From Planctomycetota bacterium (lineage in GTDB: Bacteria; Planctomycetota; UBA1135; JACQFD01): a stretch of DNA of 64,000 nucleotides. Of the stretch, positions 53,141 to 62,798 are shown one piece after another. The translations under genes and the position numbers were made by a program. Under the pieces are notes generated by a model, which ran no database searches, had not been told where the DNA came from, and was given only the letters and a program-made list of their open reading frames with translations. Location: contig JAEUHX010000032.1 in NCBI GenBank assembly GCA_016792805.1, positions 28,608 through 92,607 of the forward strand, read 5' to 3'. How positions within the stretch are numbered: the first letter of the stretch is position 1; every line of letters begins with the position of its first letter.

Positions 53141-54114
53141 GCAGGCTCCCCGAGAGGCTCGAAGCAGGAGAACCGGCTCTCGTTTTGTGTGATCTGCGGC
53201 GGAACTTCGGATCGGCAGCGGGAAACGGCGCGCGGGCAGCGCGGCGCGAAGGCGCAGCCGGTCGGGAGTTCGCCGGGCCGCGGCGGAGTGCCGGGGATGG
53301 CAGCGAGGCGACTTGGCCGCAGGCCGGTGAGGCGCGGCGCCGAAGCCAGGAGCGCGGCGGTGTAAGGATGGCGCGGTCGGGAAAAAAGTGAGCTTGCCGC
53401 GGCTTCTTCCACGACGCGCCCTGCGTAGAGCACAGCGACGCGATCACAAATCCCCGCGACCACGCCGAGGTCGTGGGAGACCATGGCGAGCGCGAGCCCT
53501 CGCTCACGGCGCAGTCGCCCGAGGAGTTCCAGCACCTGCGCCTGCACCGTAGGGTCGAGCGCCGTCGTCGGCTCGTCGGCGACGAGGACCGCGGGCTTCG
53601 CAAGGAGCGCCATCGCGAGCGCGGCGCGTTGCCGCTGGCCGCCCGAGAGCTGGTGTGGGTATTTGTGAAGCGTGCTGGCCGGATCAGGAATCGCGACGGC
53701 GGCGAGCTCCTGCTCGGCGAGCTCCATCGCGCGGGGCGCCTCCGCGTGCCGATGCTGCTCCACCATCTCACAGAGCTGGCGGCCGATTGTTAAGTAAGGA
53801 TTCAAGGAAGCGCTTGCGTCCTGAAAGACGAACCCGATCGTGGCGCCGCGGATCGCCGTCAGCTTGGAACGAGAGAGCCGGCTCACGTCGTGGCCGGAGA
53901 TCTGTAGCTTCCTCGCGGAAACCGAGGCCGACGGCGGGAGCAGGCGTGCCGCGGCGAGGAAGAGCGTCGACTTGCCCGACCCCGACTCGCCGACCACGCC
54001 GAGCGCTTCTCCTCGGCGCACTTGAAGATCGACGCTTCGGAGAACCTCGGTGCGCGCACCGTCTCGCTCGAAGGAAACGCACAAATTCTCGATCTCGACG
54101 ATCGGCTTTGTCAT
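53137..54114 (-). CDS. Oligopeptide ABC transporter ATPase (DppD-like), importer 1
   Basis: 325 residues. Walker A GESGSGKST near 41, signature LSGGQRQR near 155, Walker B AVLVADEPTTALDP near 174, then MVSHDLGVVAG. The C-terminal oligopeptide domain has PGELPTGCAFAPRCPRAVSR, the four-Cys pattern of DppD/OppD. Coupled by ATGA overlaps on both sides. Confidence 0.92.
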   Translation of the reverse strand: MTKPIVEIENLCVSFERDGARTEVLRSVDLQVRRGEALGVVGESGSGKSTLFLAAARLLPPSASVSARKLQISGHDVSRLSRSKLTAIRGATIGFVFQDASASLNPYLTIGRQLCEMVEQHRHAEAPRAMELAEQELAAVAIPDPASTLHKYPHQLSGGQRQRAALAMALLAKPAVLVADEPTTALDPTVQAQVLELLGRLRRERGLALAMVSHDLGVVAGICDRVAVLYAGRVVEEAAASSLFSRPRHPYTAALLASAPRLTGLRPSRLAAIPGTPPRPGELPTGCAFAPRCPRAVSRCRSEVPPQITQNESRFSCFEPLGEPA

Positions 54115-54977
54115 CGCGCGAGCTCCCGCGGGTCGAAGGCGTCGCGCAGCGCGTCGCCGGCGGAGTAGAGCGCGGCCAGCGTGGCCGCAAGCACGAGCCC
54201 GGGGAAGAGGACGAGCCAGGGGTGCTCGCGGAAGCTCTCCATGCCGTAGCCGATGAGGGTGCCCCAGCTCGCGCGCGGCGCGCCGACGCCGAGGCCGAGG
54301 AACGACAGAAATGCCTCTTCGACGAGCACGCGAGGCATGGTGAGCGTGGCGAGTGCGAGTACGGGGCCCGTCGTTTGCGGGATCAAGTGACCGAGCACGA
54401 TCGCCCAGGGGCCGGCTCCGGATATTTGTGCCGAAGCCACAAAATCACGTTCGCGGAGCGAGAGCACGAGGCCTCGGACGAGGCGCGCTGTCGTGAGCCA
54501 CGAGAAGGCGCCGAGTCCCACAAAAAGCAGGGGCAGCCCGAGAGCGGGATCGCGTCCGAACCACGCCATGAGCAGCAGCACGAACAGCACCGAGGGGAGA
54601 CCATACAGAACGTCGACGAGGCGCATCATTGCCGCATCGATGCGGCCGCCGAGATAGCCGGCGAGCGCTCCGTAGGGGACGCCGATGAGTAAGGAGAGCA
54701 GCGTCGCCGCCGCCGACACACCGAGCGAGAGCCGCGCTCCGTCGAGGACGCGTGCGAACGCGTCGCGCCCGAGGAGGTCGGTCCCGAAGGGGTGGCTCCA
54801 GCTCGGCGGTGCGGCCCCGAGCGCAAGGTCTTGCCGAGCGACGGCGTCGCCGAGGAGGATCGGTCCGAAAAGTGCACTCGCGGCAAGGAGGGAGAGCAGC
54901 GTGCACGCGACGGCGGCGCTGCGCCGGCGCACAAATCGGCGCAAGCCTCGACGGAGCGGGCTCTGCGGCGCGCTCAT
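54111..54977 (-). CDS. Oligopeptide ABC transporter permease (DppC-like), importer 1
   Basis: 288 residues with about six membrane segments; the first helix and the large loop WSHPFGTDLLGRDAFARVL are typical of DppC/OppC. LVEEAFLSFLGLGVGAPRASWG near 225 is the EAA loop region that contacts the ATPases. ATG overlaps the permease-B stop. Confidence 0.92.
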   Translation of the reverse strand: MSAPQSPLRRGLRRFVRRRSAAVACTLLSLLAASALFGPILLGDAVARQDLALGAAPPSWSHPFGTDLLGRDAFARVLDGARLSLGVSAAATLLSLLIGVPYGALAGYLGGRIDAAMMRLVDVLYGLPSVLFVLLLMAWFGRDPALGLPLLFVGLGAFSWLTTARLVRGLVLSLRERDFVASAQISGAGPWAIVLGHLIPQTTGPVLALATLTMPRVLVEEAFLSFLGLGVGAPRASWGTLIGYGMESFREHPWLVLFPGLVLAATLAALYSAGDALRDAFDPRELAR

Positions 54978-55906
54978 CGCTCGCGCACCCGCGGGTCGAG
55001 CGCCGTCAACAACAGATCCACCAGAGCGTTGGCCACGACGAGGAACGTCGTCCCCACCAAGATCACCCCCAGCACCACCGGATAATCGCGGTTGAACGCA
55101 CCTCTCACCACATATTGCCCGATCCCGGGAATGGTGAACACCGACTCCACGACGAGCGAGCCCGTCAGCACGGCCGCCAGCGCCGGTCCAAGATAGGTGA
55201 GCACCGGCACGAGGGAGGGCCGAAGCCCGTGTCGAAAAAGTACAGTTCTCTCGGGGAGCCCCTTGGCTCGCGCCGTGCGAATGTACTCTTGGGAGAGCGT
55301 GTCGAGCATCCCCGCGCGCGTGAGCCGTGTGATCACGGCCAGCGGGCCGGCTCCGAGTGCTATCGCGGGGAGGACGAGGTCGGCCGGGTGTTCGAGCCCC
55401 GACGGCTCGAACCAGCGGAGAGTCACTGCAAAGAATGCAACCAGCAGCGGACCCAAGACAAATGTGGGAAGCGCAAGCCCCGCCACCGAAATCCCAGAAG
55501 CCAGGCGGTCGATGAGCCCGCCCCGGCGCGCCGCCGCCGCCATGCCGAGCGGAATTCCGATCGCGAGCGCGAAGGCCATCGCCGCGGCGCCGAGCGCCAG
55601 CGTGCTCGGGAGCCCGACGGCCAGCAGATCATTGACTGTGAAATCGGCATAGCGGAACGACGGACCGAGGTCGCCGTGGGCGAGATCCCACAGATAGCGC
55701 GCGGCCTGCAGGGCGAGCGGCTCGTCGAGGTGGTAGCGCTTCTCGAGGTTCGCACGCACCGCGGCCGGAACGCTCCGGTCCTCCGAGAACGGGCCGCCGG
55801 GGGCGGCTCGCAGCAGCGCGAAGGAGAGAAGCGCGACGGCGAGGAGCACGCCCGCTGTCCGGGCCGCCACGCGAACGGCCGCGCGCGTGAAGGGATGGTG
55901 GATCAC
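54974..55906 (-). CDS. Oligopeptide ABC transporter permease (DppB-like), importer 1
   Basis: 310 residues, GTG start, one base after the binding-protein stop. About six membrane segments, periplasmic loop with LEKRYHLDEPLALQAARYLW near 52, EAA loop region EYIRTARAKGLPERTVLFRH near 198 and ESVFTIPGIGQYVVRGAFNRDYP near 254, all typical of DppB/OppB. Confidence 0.92.
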   Translation of the reverse strand: MIHHPFTRAAVRVAARTAGVLLAVALLSFALLRAAPGGPFSEDRSVPAAVRANLEKRYHLDEPLALQAARYLWDLAHGDLGPSFRYADFTVNDLLAVGLPSTLALGAAAMAFALAIGIPLGMAAAARRGGLIDRLASGISVAGLALPTFVLGPLLVAFFAVTLRWFEPSGLEHPADLVLPAIALGAGPLAVITRLTRAGMLDTLSQEYIRTARAKGLPERTVLFRHGLRPSLVPVLTYLGPALAAVLTGSLVVESVFTIPGIGQYVVRGAFNRDYPVVLGVILVGTTFLVVANALVDLLLTALDPRVRER

Positions 55907-55907
55907 G

Positions 55908-57518
55908 TCAGCGCCGCAGGCGAATCCACTTCATCGGGTGCATCCCGAGGAGGTTCTCGTGGAAGCCATCGACGATGCGCTCGGGATGGACGAGCGTTTG
56001 CTTGACAAATTCATACAGCGGTGTGAAGGGAAGCTCCTCCTCGACGAGGAGGCGCTCCGCCTGCGCCATGAGAGCGCGCCGCGCCGGCTCGTCGGCGCTG
56101 GCGCGCGCCCGCTCCAGGAGCGCGTCGTACTGTGCATTCGCGAATCCCGTGCGATTGGTCGAGCTCGACGAAGTGAACACCTCGAGGAAGGCCATCGGAT
56201 CGGCGAAATCCCCGATCCAGCTTCCGCGGCTCATGCCGAGGTAGGCAAGGCGCTCTTCGTCGTCGATCACGGTTTTCTTCTCTTTGTTCACAAGATATAC
56301 ATCGATCTGAAGATGTTCGCGAAGCATCGCCTGCACGGCTTCACAGATACGCTTCCAGTCTTCATTGGTGTCGTACTGCAGCTCAATCGGCGGGAGTCCG
56401 CGCCCCTGCGGGAAACCGGCCTCGGCGAGCAGCGCGCGTGCCCTCTCCGGGGAGAACGGGAGCCCCGCGACAGGCACGTAGCCACTGACGCCGGTGACGC
56501 AGCGTGGCACGAGCTGCTGAGCCGGTCGCTGCCCGAGCCGCAGGACGCGCTCGCAGAGCAGCGTGCGGTCGATCGCCATGTGGATCGCACGCCGCACGCG
56601 CGCATCGCGAAACGGCGCTTTTGTGGTATTGAACCGGAGGAACGACACGGCGAGGTAGGGGCTCGTGCGCAGCTCCGGCCGTCCGAGCCACGAGCTCGCT
56701 TGGGCGCTCGGAAAGTCGTCGACCCAGTCGGTCCGTCCGGCTCGAAACGCGTCGACGGCCGCTTGCTTGCTTTCGGAGGAGTACGCGACGATCCGCTGAA
56801 TGGTGACGTTCCCCGCGTCCCAATAATTCGGATTCTTGACCATCACGATTCGGAAATTGGGCACGCGCTCTTCGAGCACGAAGGGGCCGTTTCCGACGAA
56901 CCGCTCGCGGCGCACAAATGCCCCTGCCGCGCCAGCGGCGGAGTGAACGGGCACCAAGGGCGAAGACGCGGAGAGCTGCGCGAGCCACGGCATCGGCCGG
57001 CGCAGGCGCACGCGCAGCTCCCGGTCGCCGTGGGCCTCGATGCCGACTTGCGGCGCGCTGCCTGTGCCCGCGGCGAACTCGGCGGCGCCGACGATCTCGA
57101 AAAGCTGGCTCGCGAGCGGGCTCGCCGTGGCGGGATCGAGCACGCGAAGCCACGAACGGCGGAAATCGGCCGCCGTCAGCGGATCGCCGTTGCTCCAGCG
57201 CGCGGCGCGCAGGTGGAAGGTCCAGAGAAGCCCATCGGCGCTCGTTTCCCACCGCTCGGCCGCCCCGGGCACCGGCGCCGCCGTGCGCGGATCGAAGGCC
57301 GCGAGCCCCTCACTGAGCGCCAGGAGAAGATTCCGATCGGCGACTCCGGTCGCGCCGGCCGGATCGAGCGTGCGCGGCTCCGCCATGTTGTGAAAACGGA
57401 GGGTCTGGGCCGGCGCATCCTCCCGATGGGCGCAGGCGGCAACCCCGAGGGCGAGGAGGATCACCAGATTCTGGCCAAGGTGCCCCGCAGTGCGAGCGCT
57501 CGAGGATTCTTGCGTCAT
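55908..57518 (-). CDS. Peptide-binding lipoprotein (SBP family 5), importer 1
   Basis: 536 residues from ATG 57518; the frame stays open upstream but then runs into the divergent gene. Lipoprotein leader NLVILLALGVAAC (Cys 29). FHNMAEPRTLDPAGATGVAD then WTFHLRAARWSNGDPLTAAD is the OppA/DppA start pattern; the domain-II stretch PFRDARVRRAIHMAIDRTLL is also typical. It captures peptides outside and delivers them to the permeases encoded next to it. Confidence 0.9.
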   Translation of the reverse strand: MTQESSSARTAGHLGQNLVILLALGVAACAHREDAPAQTLRFHNMAEPRTLDPAGATGVADRNLLLALSEGLAAFDPRTAAPVPGAAERWETSADGLLWTFHLRAARWSNGDPLTAADFRRSWLRVLDPATASPLASQLFEIVGAAEFAAGTGSAPQVGIEAHGDRELRVRLRRPMPWLAQLSASSPLVPVHSAAGAAGAFVRRERFVGNGPFVLEERVPNFRIVMVKNPNYWDAGNVTIQRIVAYSSESKQAAVDAFRAGRTDWVDDFPSAQASSWLGRPELRTSPYLAVSFLRFNTTKAPFRDARVRRAIHMAIDRTLLCERVLRLGQRPAQQLVPRCVTGVSGYVPVAGLPFSPERARALLAEAGFPQGRGLPPIELQYDTNEDWKRICEAVQAMLREHLQIDVYLVNKEKKTVIDDEERLAYLGMSRGSWIGDFADPMAFLEVFTSSSSTNRTGFANAQYDALLERARASADEPARRALMAQAERLLVEEELPFTPLYEFVKQTLVHPERIVDGFHENLLGMHPMKWIRLRR

Positions 57519-57595
57519 CGCGCAGCCGTCGTGCGCGAATCGTACTGCGGGTGCGAAGCGAAGCATCCGATTCCCCGTACACTCTCCGCTCCAGC
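57519..57595. promoter_or_regulatory. Shared divergent promoter region of the two peptide importers
   Basis: 77 bp between the two binding-protein starts must carry both promoters. No operator-like palindrome was recognised. Confidence 0.5.
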
Positions 57596-59251
57596 ATGAG
57601 CTCCACATCGCTCCATGGGATTTCGCGAGCCATCGCGGGGTTCCTCGCGCTAGCGGGCGTGGCGGCGCCCGCCTGCTCGCAGCAGCCCGCGAGCCGACCG
57701 CAACCGAGCGACGCCGCGCGCGGCGATTCGATCGTCGTGGCGCTTCAGGCTGCGCCGCGGACGCTACTCGAGCCGTTCGCGACGCTTGATGATGAACTCC
57801 ACATCGGAAGCTTGATCGCGTCGTCGCTCACCAATCTCGAGCTGCGCGACGAGCTGATTCATACGCCGGGGCTTGCCCACCGTTGGGAATGGAGCCCCGA
57901 CGGCAAGGAGATCACTTATCACTTGCGCAACGCCAAGTGGGACGACGGCGCACCGATCCGCGCCTCCGACGTGGTTTTTACTTATCGCCTGATCGGCGAC
58001 GAGCGCGCCAACTCCGTGCGGCGGGAGTATGTGTCGAGAATCGAGAAGGTCGAGGCGCTCGACGAAAAGAAAGTGAAATTCACATTCAAGACCGCCTACT
58101 ACCGCGAGAGCCAGCTTTCCGACGCTGGGGAGTGCATTCTCCCGGAGCACATTTATGGAAAGCTCGATCCGCAGCAGCTCTATGGGACCGAGCTGGCGCT
58201 CGCGCCGGTCGGCCACGGGCCGTTTCGCGTCGTCGAGCATCAAGGCAACGAAGCGTTCGTTCTCGAGCGAAATGAAGGGGTCACCACGGCAGGCGTGCCG
58301 TACCTCGCGCGTGCCGTATTTCTGAGGGTCGGCGACTACGAAGCGCGCTTGCGCAAGCTGCTCGCCGGCGAGATCGACGCCATGGACGGCATTCGTCCGG
58401 AGGATCTGGAGGCGATCCGCAAGCGCGGCGAGTTCGACCTCTACGACCGGGGCCAGCGCTTCGTCGATTTTGTTGCATGGAATCAGAAAAGAGAATTGTT
58501 TCAAGACATCCGAGTTCGCCGGGCGCTGACATTCGCGATCGACCGCGAGGGGATGATCGCGGCGCTGCTGACTGCGGGCGGCAAGGTGTACGGCAAGCAG
58601 CCCGTGGGCACCGTTCCGCCGGTGCTCCGTTCGGCCTATGCCGGCGACCTGATGCCTCTGCCGTTTGATCCGGCGGCGGCGGAGAAGCTCCTGGACGAGG
58701 CGGGCTGGACGCGTCCGTCGGCGGGCGCCGTGCGCACGCGCAATGGGAAGCCGCTCGCATTCACGCTGCTCGTCAATGATGAGACGCCGCGGCGGCGTCA
58801 GACCGCACGGATGGTCCAGCAGGATCTCAAGAAAGTGGGGATCGCCGTGGAAGTGGATTCCATGCGGTTCGACGTGCTGCAGAAGCGCATGGAAGCGCGA
58901 GACTACGATGCCGCGATCTATGGATTTTCTGCTAGTTTGCAGATGAAGCAGGGTGACACGTGGACAACCGGCAGCGCGTTCAATTTCGGCGGATATTCGA
59001 GCCCGAAAGTGGACGCCATCGCAGCGGCGATCTCTTCCGAGATGGACTCGACGCGCCTTCGGGTTCTGCTGAAGGACATGCAGAGGCAGATTTATGAGGA
59101 TCAACCTTACACTTTCCTCTGCTGGTTCAGCCGTTTTGCGGTCGTGAGAAATCGGTTCCGGAACTTTGGCGCCAACGAGCTCGGCTTTACGATCGCGCTC
59201 GAGGGATGCTACGTGCCGAAGGCGCTCCAGAAGACTTTCCCCGGCCGGTGA
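57596..59251 (+). CDS. Peptide-binding lipoprotein (SBP family 5), importer 2
   Basis: 551 residues from ATG 57596. Leader AIAGFLALAGVAAPAC gives a lipid-type Cys at 27. SIVVALQAAPRTLLEPFATL then ITYHLRNAKWDDGAPIRASD is the family-5 start pattern; FQDIRVRRALTFAIDREGMI is the domain-II block. It is only distantly similar to its partner of importer 1, so it probably prefers other peptides. Confidence 0.9.
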   Translation: MSSTSLHGISRAIAGFLALAGVAAPACSQQPASRPQPSDAARGDSIVVALQAAPRTLLEPFATLDDELHIGSLIASSLTNLELRDELIHTPGLAHRWEWSPDGKEITYHLRNAKWDDGAPIRASDVVFTYRLIGDERANSVRREYVSRIEKVEALDEKKVKFTFKTAYYRESQLSDAGECILPEHIYGKLDPQQLYGTELALAPVGHGPFRVVEHQGNEAFVLERNEGVTTAGVPYLARAVFLRVGDYEARLRKLLAGEIDAMDGIRPEDLEAIRKRGEFDLYDRGQRFVDFVAWNQKRELFQDIRVRRALTFAIDREGMIAALLTAGGKVYGKQPVGTVPPVLRSAYAGDLMPLPFDPAAAEKLLDEAGWTRPSAGAVRTRNGKPLAFTLLVNDETPRRRQTARMVQQDLKKVGIAVEVDSMRFDVLQKRMEARDYDAAIYGFSASLQMKQGDTWTTGSAFNFGGYSSPKVDAIAAAISSEMDSTRLRVLLKDMQRQIYEDQPYTFLCWFSRFAVVRNRFRNFGANELGFTIALEGCYVPKALQKTFPGR

Positions 59252-59258
59252 CGTTGCT

Positions 59259-60221
59259 TTGTTGCTCGCGCTCGCGAGGAGGTTGCTGACTGGTATCGGC
59301 GTCGTCTTTGCGGCGTCCATTCTCGTGTTCTTCCTCGTCGAGGCAGCGCCGGGAGATCCCGCGATCATCTTTACCGATGTTCAGGGGGCCGCTGACGTGA
59401 ACGCGCGACAGCGCGAGATTCTCGGACTCGACGAGCCGATGCCTGCGCGATTTGTGAAGTGGATGCGGAGCACGGCGACCCTCGACTTCGGCCTCTCCCT
59501 CGTGGATCGCCGGCCCGTGCGCGACCGGGTCCTGGAAGCGCTTCCGCGAACGCTTGTTCTCTCTGGCAGCTCGCTGCTGCTCGGCTTCGCCGCGGGGCTT
59601 GGGCTTGCGCTTGCCTGTGCCCGCCGGCCGGGGCGATTTGTGGACCAGGCGCTATCGGGAACGACGTTACTCATCGCTTCCACTCCGATTTTTTGGATCT
59701 CGAGCATTGCCGTCTGGCGGTTCTCGATCGAATGGCCTCTGTTTCCTGCCGGGGGCGAGCTCTCGACTACGAATCGATTTGTGCCCGGCTGGCATCTCGC
59801 CGACCGGATGTGGCATCTGGCGCTGCCGTGCCTTGTGCTCTCGGGATTTATTGCGGCCCACGTCGCGCGCTACGCGCGGGCGGCGCTCGTGGAGGCCCAG
59901 AAGCAAGATTTCGTCCTCGCGGCGCGCGCGCGCGGAGCGACCCGAGGACGGGCGCTGTTGCACCACGCGCTGCCGGCGTCGCTCCATTCGACGCTCGCGC
60001 TCCTCGGGCTTTCGATGCCTTATCTCGTCGGAGGTGCTGTGCTCGTCGAGATGGTGTTCGAATGGCCCGGCATGGGCACGCTTCTGCTCGGGTCGCTTAC
60101 GCGGAAGGACTTCCCCGTGGCGACGCCGTGCATTCTGTTGCTTTCGCTGACAGCGGTGCTCGGGAATGCGCTTGCAGATCTGCTGGCGGAGCGGCTCGAT
60201 CCGCGGGCGGCTCAAAAATGA
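59259..60221 (+). CDS. Oligopeptide ABC transporter permease (DppB-like), importer 2
   Basis: About 320 residues from TTG 59259 (TTG 59262 also fits), 7 bp after the binding-protein stop. The first helix LLTGIGVVFAASILVFFLVEAAPGDP, six or so segments in total, EAA region DFVLAARARGATRGRALLHH and EMVFEWPGMGTLLLGS are all DppB-like. No clear ribosome-binding site; the upstream in-frame codons lie inside the previous gene. Confidence 0.85.
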   Translation: MLLALARRLLTGIGVVFAASILVFFLVEAAPGDPAIIFTDVQGAADVNARQREILGLDEPMPARFVKWMRSTATLDFGLSLVDRRPVRDRVLEALPRTLVLSGSSLLLGFAAGLGLALACARRPGRFVDQALSGTTLLIASTPIFWISSIAVWRFSIEWPLFPAGGELSTTNRFVPGWHLADRMWHLALPCLVLSGFIAAHVARYARAALVEAQKQDFVLAARARGATRGRALLHHALPASLHSTLALLGLSMPYLVGGAVLVEMVFEWPGMGTLLLGSLTRKDFPVATPCILLLSLTAVLGNALADLLAERLDPRAAQK

Positions 60222-61036
60222 GACTCACAGAAGACGCGCGCGTTACGGCGGCGGCGCTCCTTTTGGGCGGAGTCGCGCTGCTCGGGATTCTGGCTCCTTG
60301 GATCGCGCCCTTCGATCCCAGCGAGAACCTGGGGCGCGTTGACGCGTCACTCCTCGCACCCTGCAGCCGATTCTGGCTCGGCACCGACCCGGAGAGTCGA
60401 GATGTGCTTTCTCGACTTTTGTATGGATCGCGGGTCTCCCTCGTGACCGCAGCGGCGACGTCCTGCGCTGCGGCCTGCTTCGGCACCGCGGTCGGCATCC
60501 TCGCGGGGGCCGTCGGCGGCACAGTCGACCGCATTCTGATGCGGATCACCGATTTCTTACTTTCGATTCCCACAGTAGTTCTTCTCCTTGCGGCATCTGC
60601 GCTCCTCGGCAAGTCGCAGGGACTTCTGATTGCACTGCTCGTAGTGACCGGCTGGATGGGAACGGCGCGCCTTGTGCGCGCCGAGGTTCGCGTGCTCGCG
60701 GGGCGCGAGTTCGTGCTCGCTGCGAAGGGGCTCGGACTGTCCCCGTGGCGCATTTGGTGGCGCCATATTCTTCCGCACGTGCTCGGGCCGGTCACGGTCT
60801 CTGCGACGCTCGGGCTCGGCTCGGTGCTCGTCGCTGAGTCCACACTTTCTTTCTTGGGATTCGGCGTGCCGGATCCAGTGCCCTCTTGGGGGAAGATGGT
60901 GGCCGAGGGCTTTCACACGCTGCGCAACGGTTGGTGGGTTTCCACATTTCCGGCGCTTGCGATCGCCGCATGCGTCACGGCCGCGAGCTTGGCGGGGGAC
61001 TCCCTGCGCGAGCGCCGCCGAGGGGATGCACCATGA
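60218..61036 (+). CDS. Oligopeptide ABC transporter permease (DppC-like), importer 2
   Basis: 272 residues, ATGA overlap with the upstream stop. FWLGTDPESRDVLSRLLYGS near 52 is the DppC periplasmic loop; about six segments; EFVLAAKGLGLSPWRIWWRH near 165 and ESTLSFLGFGVPDPVPSWG near 208 form the EAA region. A longer in-frame stretch from 59459 is the shadow of the previous gene. Confidence 0.9.
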   Translation: MRLTEDARVTAAALLLGGVALLGILAPWIAPFDPSENLGRVDASLLAPCSRFWLGTDPESRDVLSRLLYGSRVSLVTAAATSCAAACFGTAVGILAGAVGGTVDRILMRITDFLLSIPTVVLLLAASALLGKSQGLLIALLVVTGWMGTARLVRAEVRVLAGREFVLAAKGLGLSPWRIWWRHILPHVLGPVTVSATLGLGSVLVAESTLSFLGFGVPDPVPSWGKMVAEGFHTLRNGWWVSTFPALAIAACVTAASLAGDSLRERRRGDAP

Positions 61037-61836
61037 GCGCACCGCTGCTCCAGGTGGACGGACTTTCTGTTGCTTTCGAGAGCCGCGATCGCGCCGCCCT
61101 CCTTGCCCTCGACCGAGTCTCGATCTCCGTCGCCGACGGAGAATGTGTGGCACTCGTGGGGCCGTCCGGCTCCGGGAAAACCACATTGGCGAGGGCGATC
61201 CTGGGGCTGCTTCCCGACTCAGCGCGCGTCGTCGAAGGATCGATTCGGTTCGAGGGGCAGGATCTATTGACTCTCGACGACGCCGGCTGGAGCCGGCTTC
61301 GAGGCAAAGACCTCGGGCTCGTTCTCCAGGAGCCGGCTGCGGCGCTTCATCCGATGAAGTCGGTGGAGTCGCTCGTCGGAGAGTCCTTACTCTTGCACCG
61401 GATGGCCTCGGGACGGGACCTCCGGCAGAGAATTTGTGGCCTTCTAGAAGAAGTGGGGCTGCCGGCAAGCGAGGCGCTGCTGAAGGAGCGACCCCATCGT
61501 CTCTCAGGGGGTATGCGCCAGCGGATCGGCGTGGCCGCTGCGGTCGCGGGCGATCGCAAGCTGCTCATCGCTGATGAGCCGACGACGGCCCTCGACGCCA
61601 TCTTGCGCCGGCAGGTCCTCGACTTGTTGGAGCGGCGTCGCAGGGATCATCGCACGGCGTTGATTTTGGTGAGCCACGATCTCGATCGCGTCGCGCGCCG
61701 CGCGGACCGGTGGATCGTACTGGATCGGGGGCGGGTGGCCGAGGAAGGGCCGGCGCAGAGGCTTCTGGAGGCACCTTCCCATCCAGTTACAAAAGCGCTC
61801 GTCGAAGAGTGGTTTTCCATGCGGAGCGCCCGATGA
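61033..61836 (+). CDS. Oligopeptide ABC transporter ATPase (DppD-like), importer 2
   Basis: 267 residues, ATGA overlap. Walker A GPSGSGKTT near 44, signature LSGGMRQR near 157, Walker B KLLIADEPTTALD near 176, LVSHDLDRVARR near 212. It ends soon after the core without the Cys-rich extension. In importer 1 the extension is on the DppD copy; here it is on the other ATPase. Confidence 0.9.
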   Translation: MSAPLLQVDGLSVAFESRDRAALLALDRVSISVADGECVALVGPSGSGKTTLARAILGLLPDSARVVEGSIRFEGQDLLTLDDAGWSRLRGKDLGLVLQEPAAALHPMKSVESLVGESLLLHRMASGRDLRQRICGLLEEVGLPASEALLKERPHRLSGGMRQRIGVAAAVAGDRKLLIADEPTTALDAILRRQVLDLLERRRRDHRTALILVSHDLDRVARRADRWIVLDRGRVAEEGPAQRLLEAPSHPVTKALVEEWFSMRSAR

Positions 61837-62798
61837 GCGGGGGCACGCTGCTTTTGGAAGCGGCCGATTTGCGGAAGGAGTTCGGCGCGGCTGCAGGCGC
61901 GACAGCGCGTGCGCTCGACGGAGTATCGTTGAGAATCCACCGAGGAGAGGCGGGAGCGATTCTTGGGGAATCGGGAGGAGGCAAATCGACGCTGGCGCTC
62001 GTGTTGGCGCGTCTCCTCGATCCCGACTCGGGGAGCCTCGTGCTCCACGGTCCCGAGGGCGGGGCTGTCGACCTGAGGAGGCTCGAAGGGGGCGCTCTTC
62101 GGCGCGCGCGGCGGTCGATACAATTGATCTTCCAGGATCCGGGCCGTGCCCTTGACCCGCGCCAGCGCGTCGGGGATGCCATTGCGGAGGCCTACGGCGC
62201 GGGGGCTCCACGCGGTGTAGGCGCGCTGCTCGAGCGGCTCGGGCTCGATGCCTCGATCGCCGAGCGCTATCCCCGCGAACTCTCCGGCGGCGAGAAGCAG
62301 CGCATCTGCGTGGCGCGTGCGCTGGCCGCCGAGCCCGAATTATTGATTCTCGACGAGGCGACTGCTTCGCTCGACGCCGGCACGCGCCGCCTCGTGTTGG
62401 ATGTGCTGCGGGAGCGACAGAGGGCCGGATGCGCAATATTGATGATCACTCATGAGATTGGGCTCGCGCGGTGGTTTTGTTCGCGAGCAGCGGTGCTCTA
62501 TCTCGGGCGCATCGTCGAGGAGCTGCCGACGTCGGCGCTGCGGACCGGCGCGGCCCTCCATCCGTACACGCAAGCGCTCTTGGCCGCCGACGACGATCGT
62601 TCCGAGGCTCCCCGCACCGGCAGCCAGCGGACGGCGCCAGCCGACGCGCGGGAGATCCCGCGGGGATGCCGCTATCGGGCTTTTTGTTTGATGCCGCAAA
62701 TACCATCCTGCGCGACGGAGGCACCTTATCTCGAATCGTCCCCAGGCGATGTTCACCATCGCGTCGCCTGTCCGGTGGTGCTCGGGAGAAACCCGTGA
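61833..62798 (+). CDS. Oligopeptide ABC transporter ATPase (DppF-like), importer 2
   Basis: 321 residues, ATGA overlap. Walker A GESGGGKST near 46, signature LSGGEKQR near 152, Walker B LLILDEATASLD near 171 (Ala replaces the usual Pro after Glu), MITHEIGLARW near 207. The C-terminal oligopeptide extension REIPRGCRYRAFCLMPQI has three or four Cys as in OppD/F. Its stop overlaps the GTG of the next gene. Confidence 0.9.
   Translation: MSGGTLLLEAADLRKEFGAAAGATARALDGVSLRIHRGEAGAILGESGGGKSTLALVLARLLDPDSGSLVLHGPEGGAVDLRRLEGGALRRARRSIQLIFQDPGRALDPRQRVGDAIAEAYGAGAPRGVGALLERLGLDASIAERYPRELSGGEKQRICVARALAAEPELLILDEATASLDAGTRRLVLDVLRERQRAGCAILMITHEIGLARWFCSRAAVLYLGRIVEELPTSALRTGAALHPYTQALLAADDDRSEAPRTGSQRTAPADAREIPRGCRYRAFCLMPQIPSCATEAPYLESSPGDVHHRVACPVVLGRNP

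Noticed and set aside
59459..60217. In-frame 5' extension of the importer 2 DppC permease
   Set aside because: Shadow of the upstream permease in another frame; ATG 60218 has the expected 4-bp overlap and family N-terminus.
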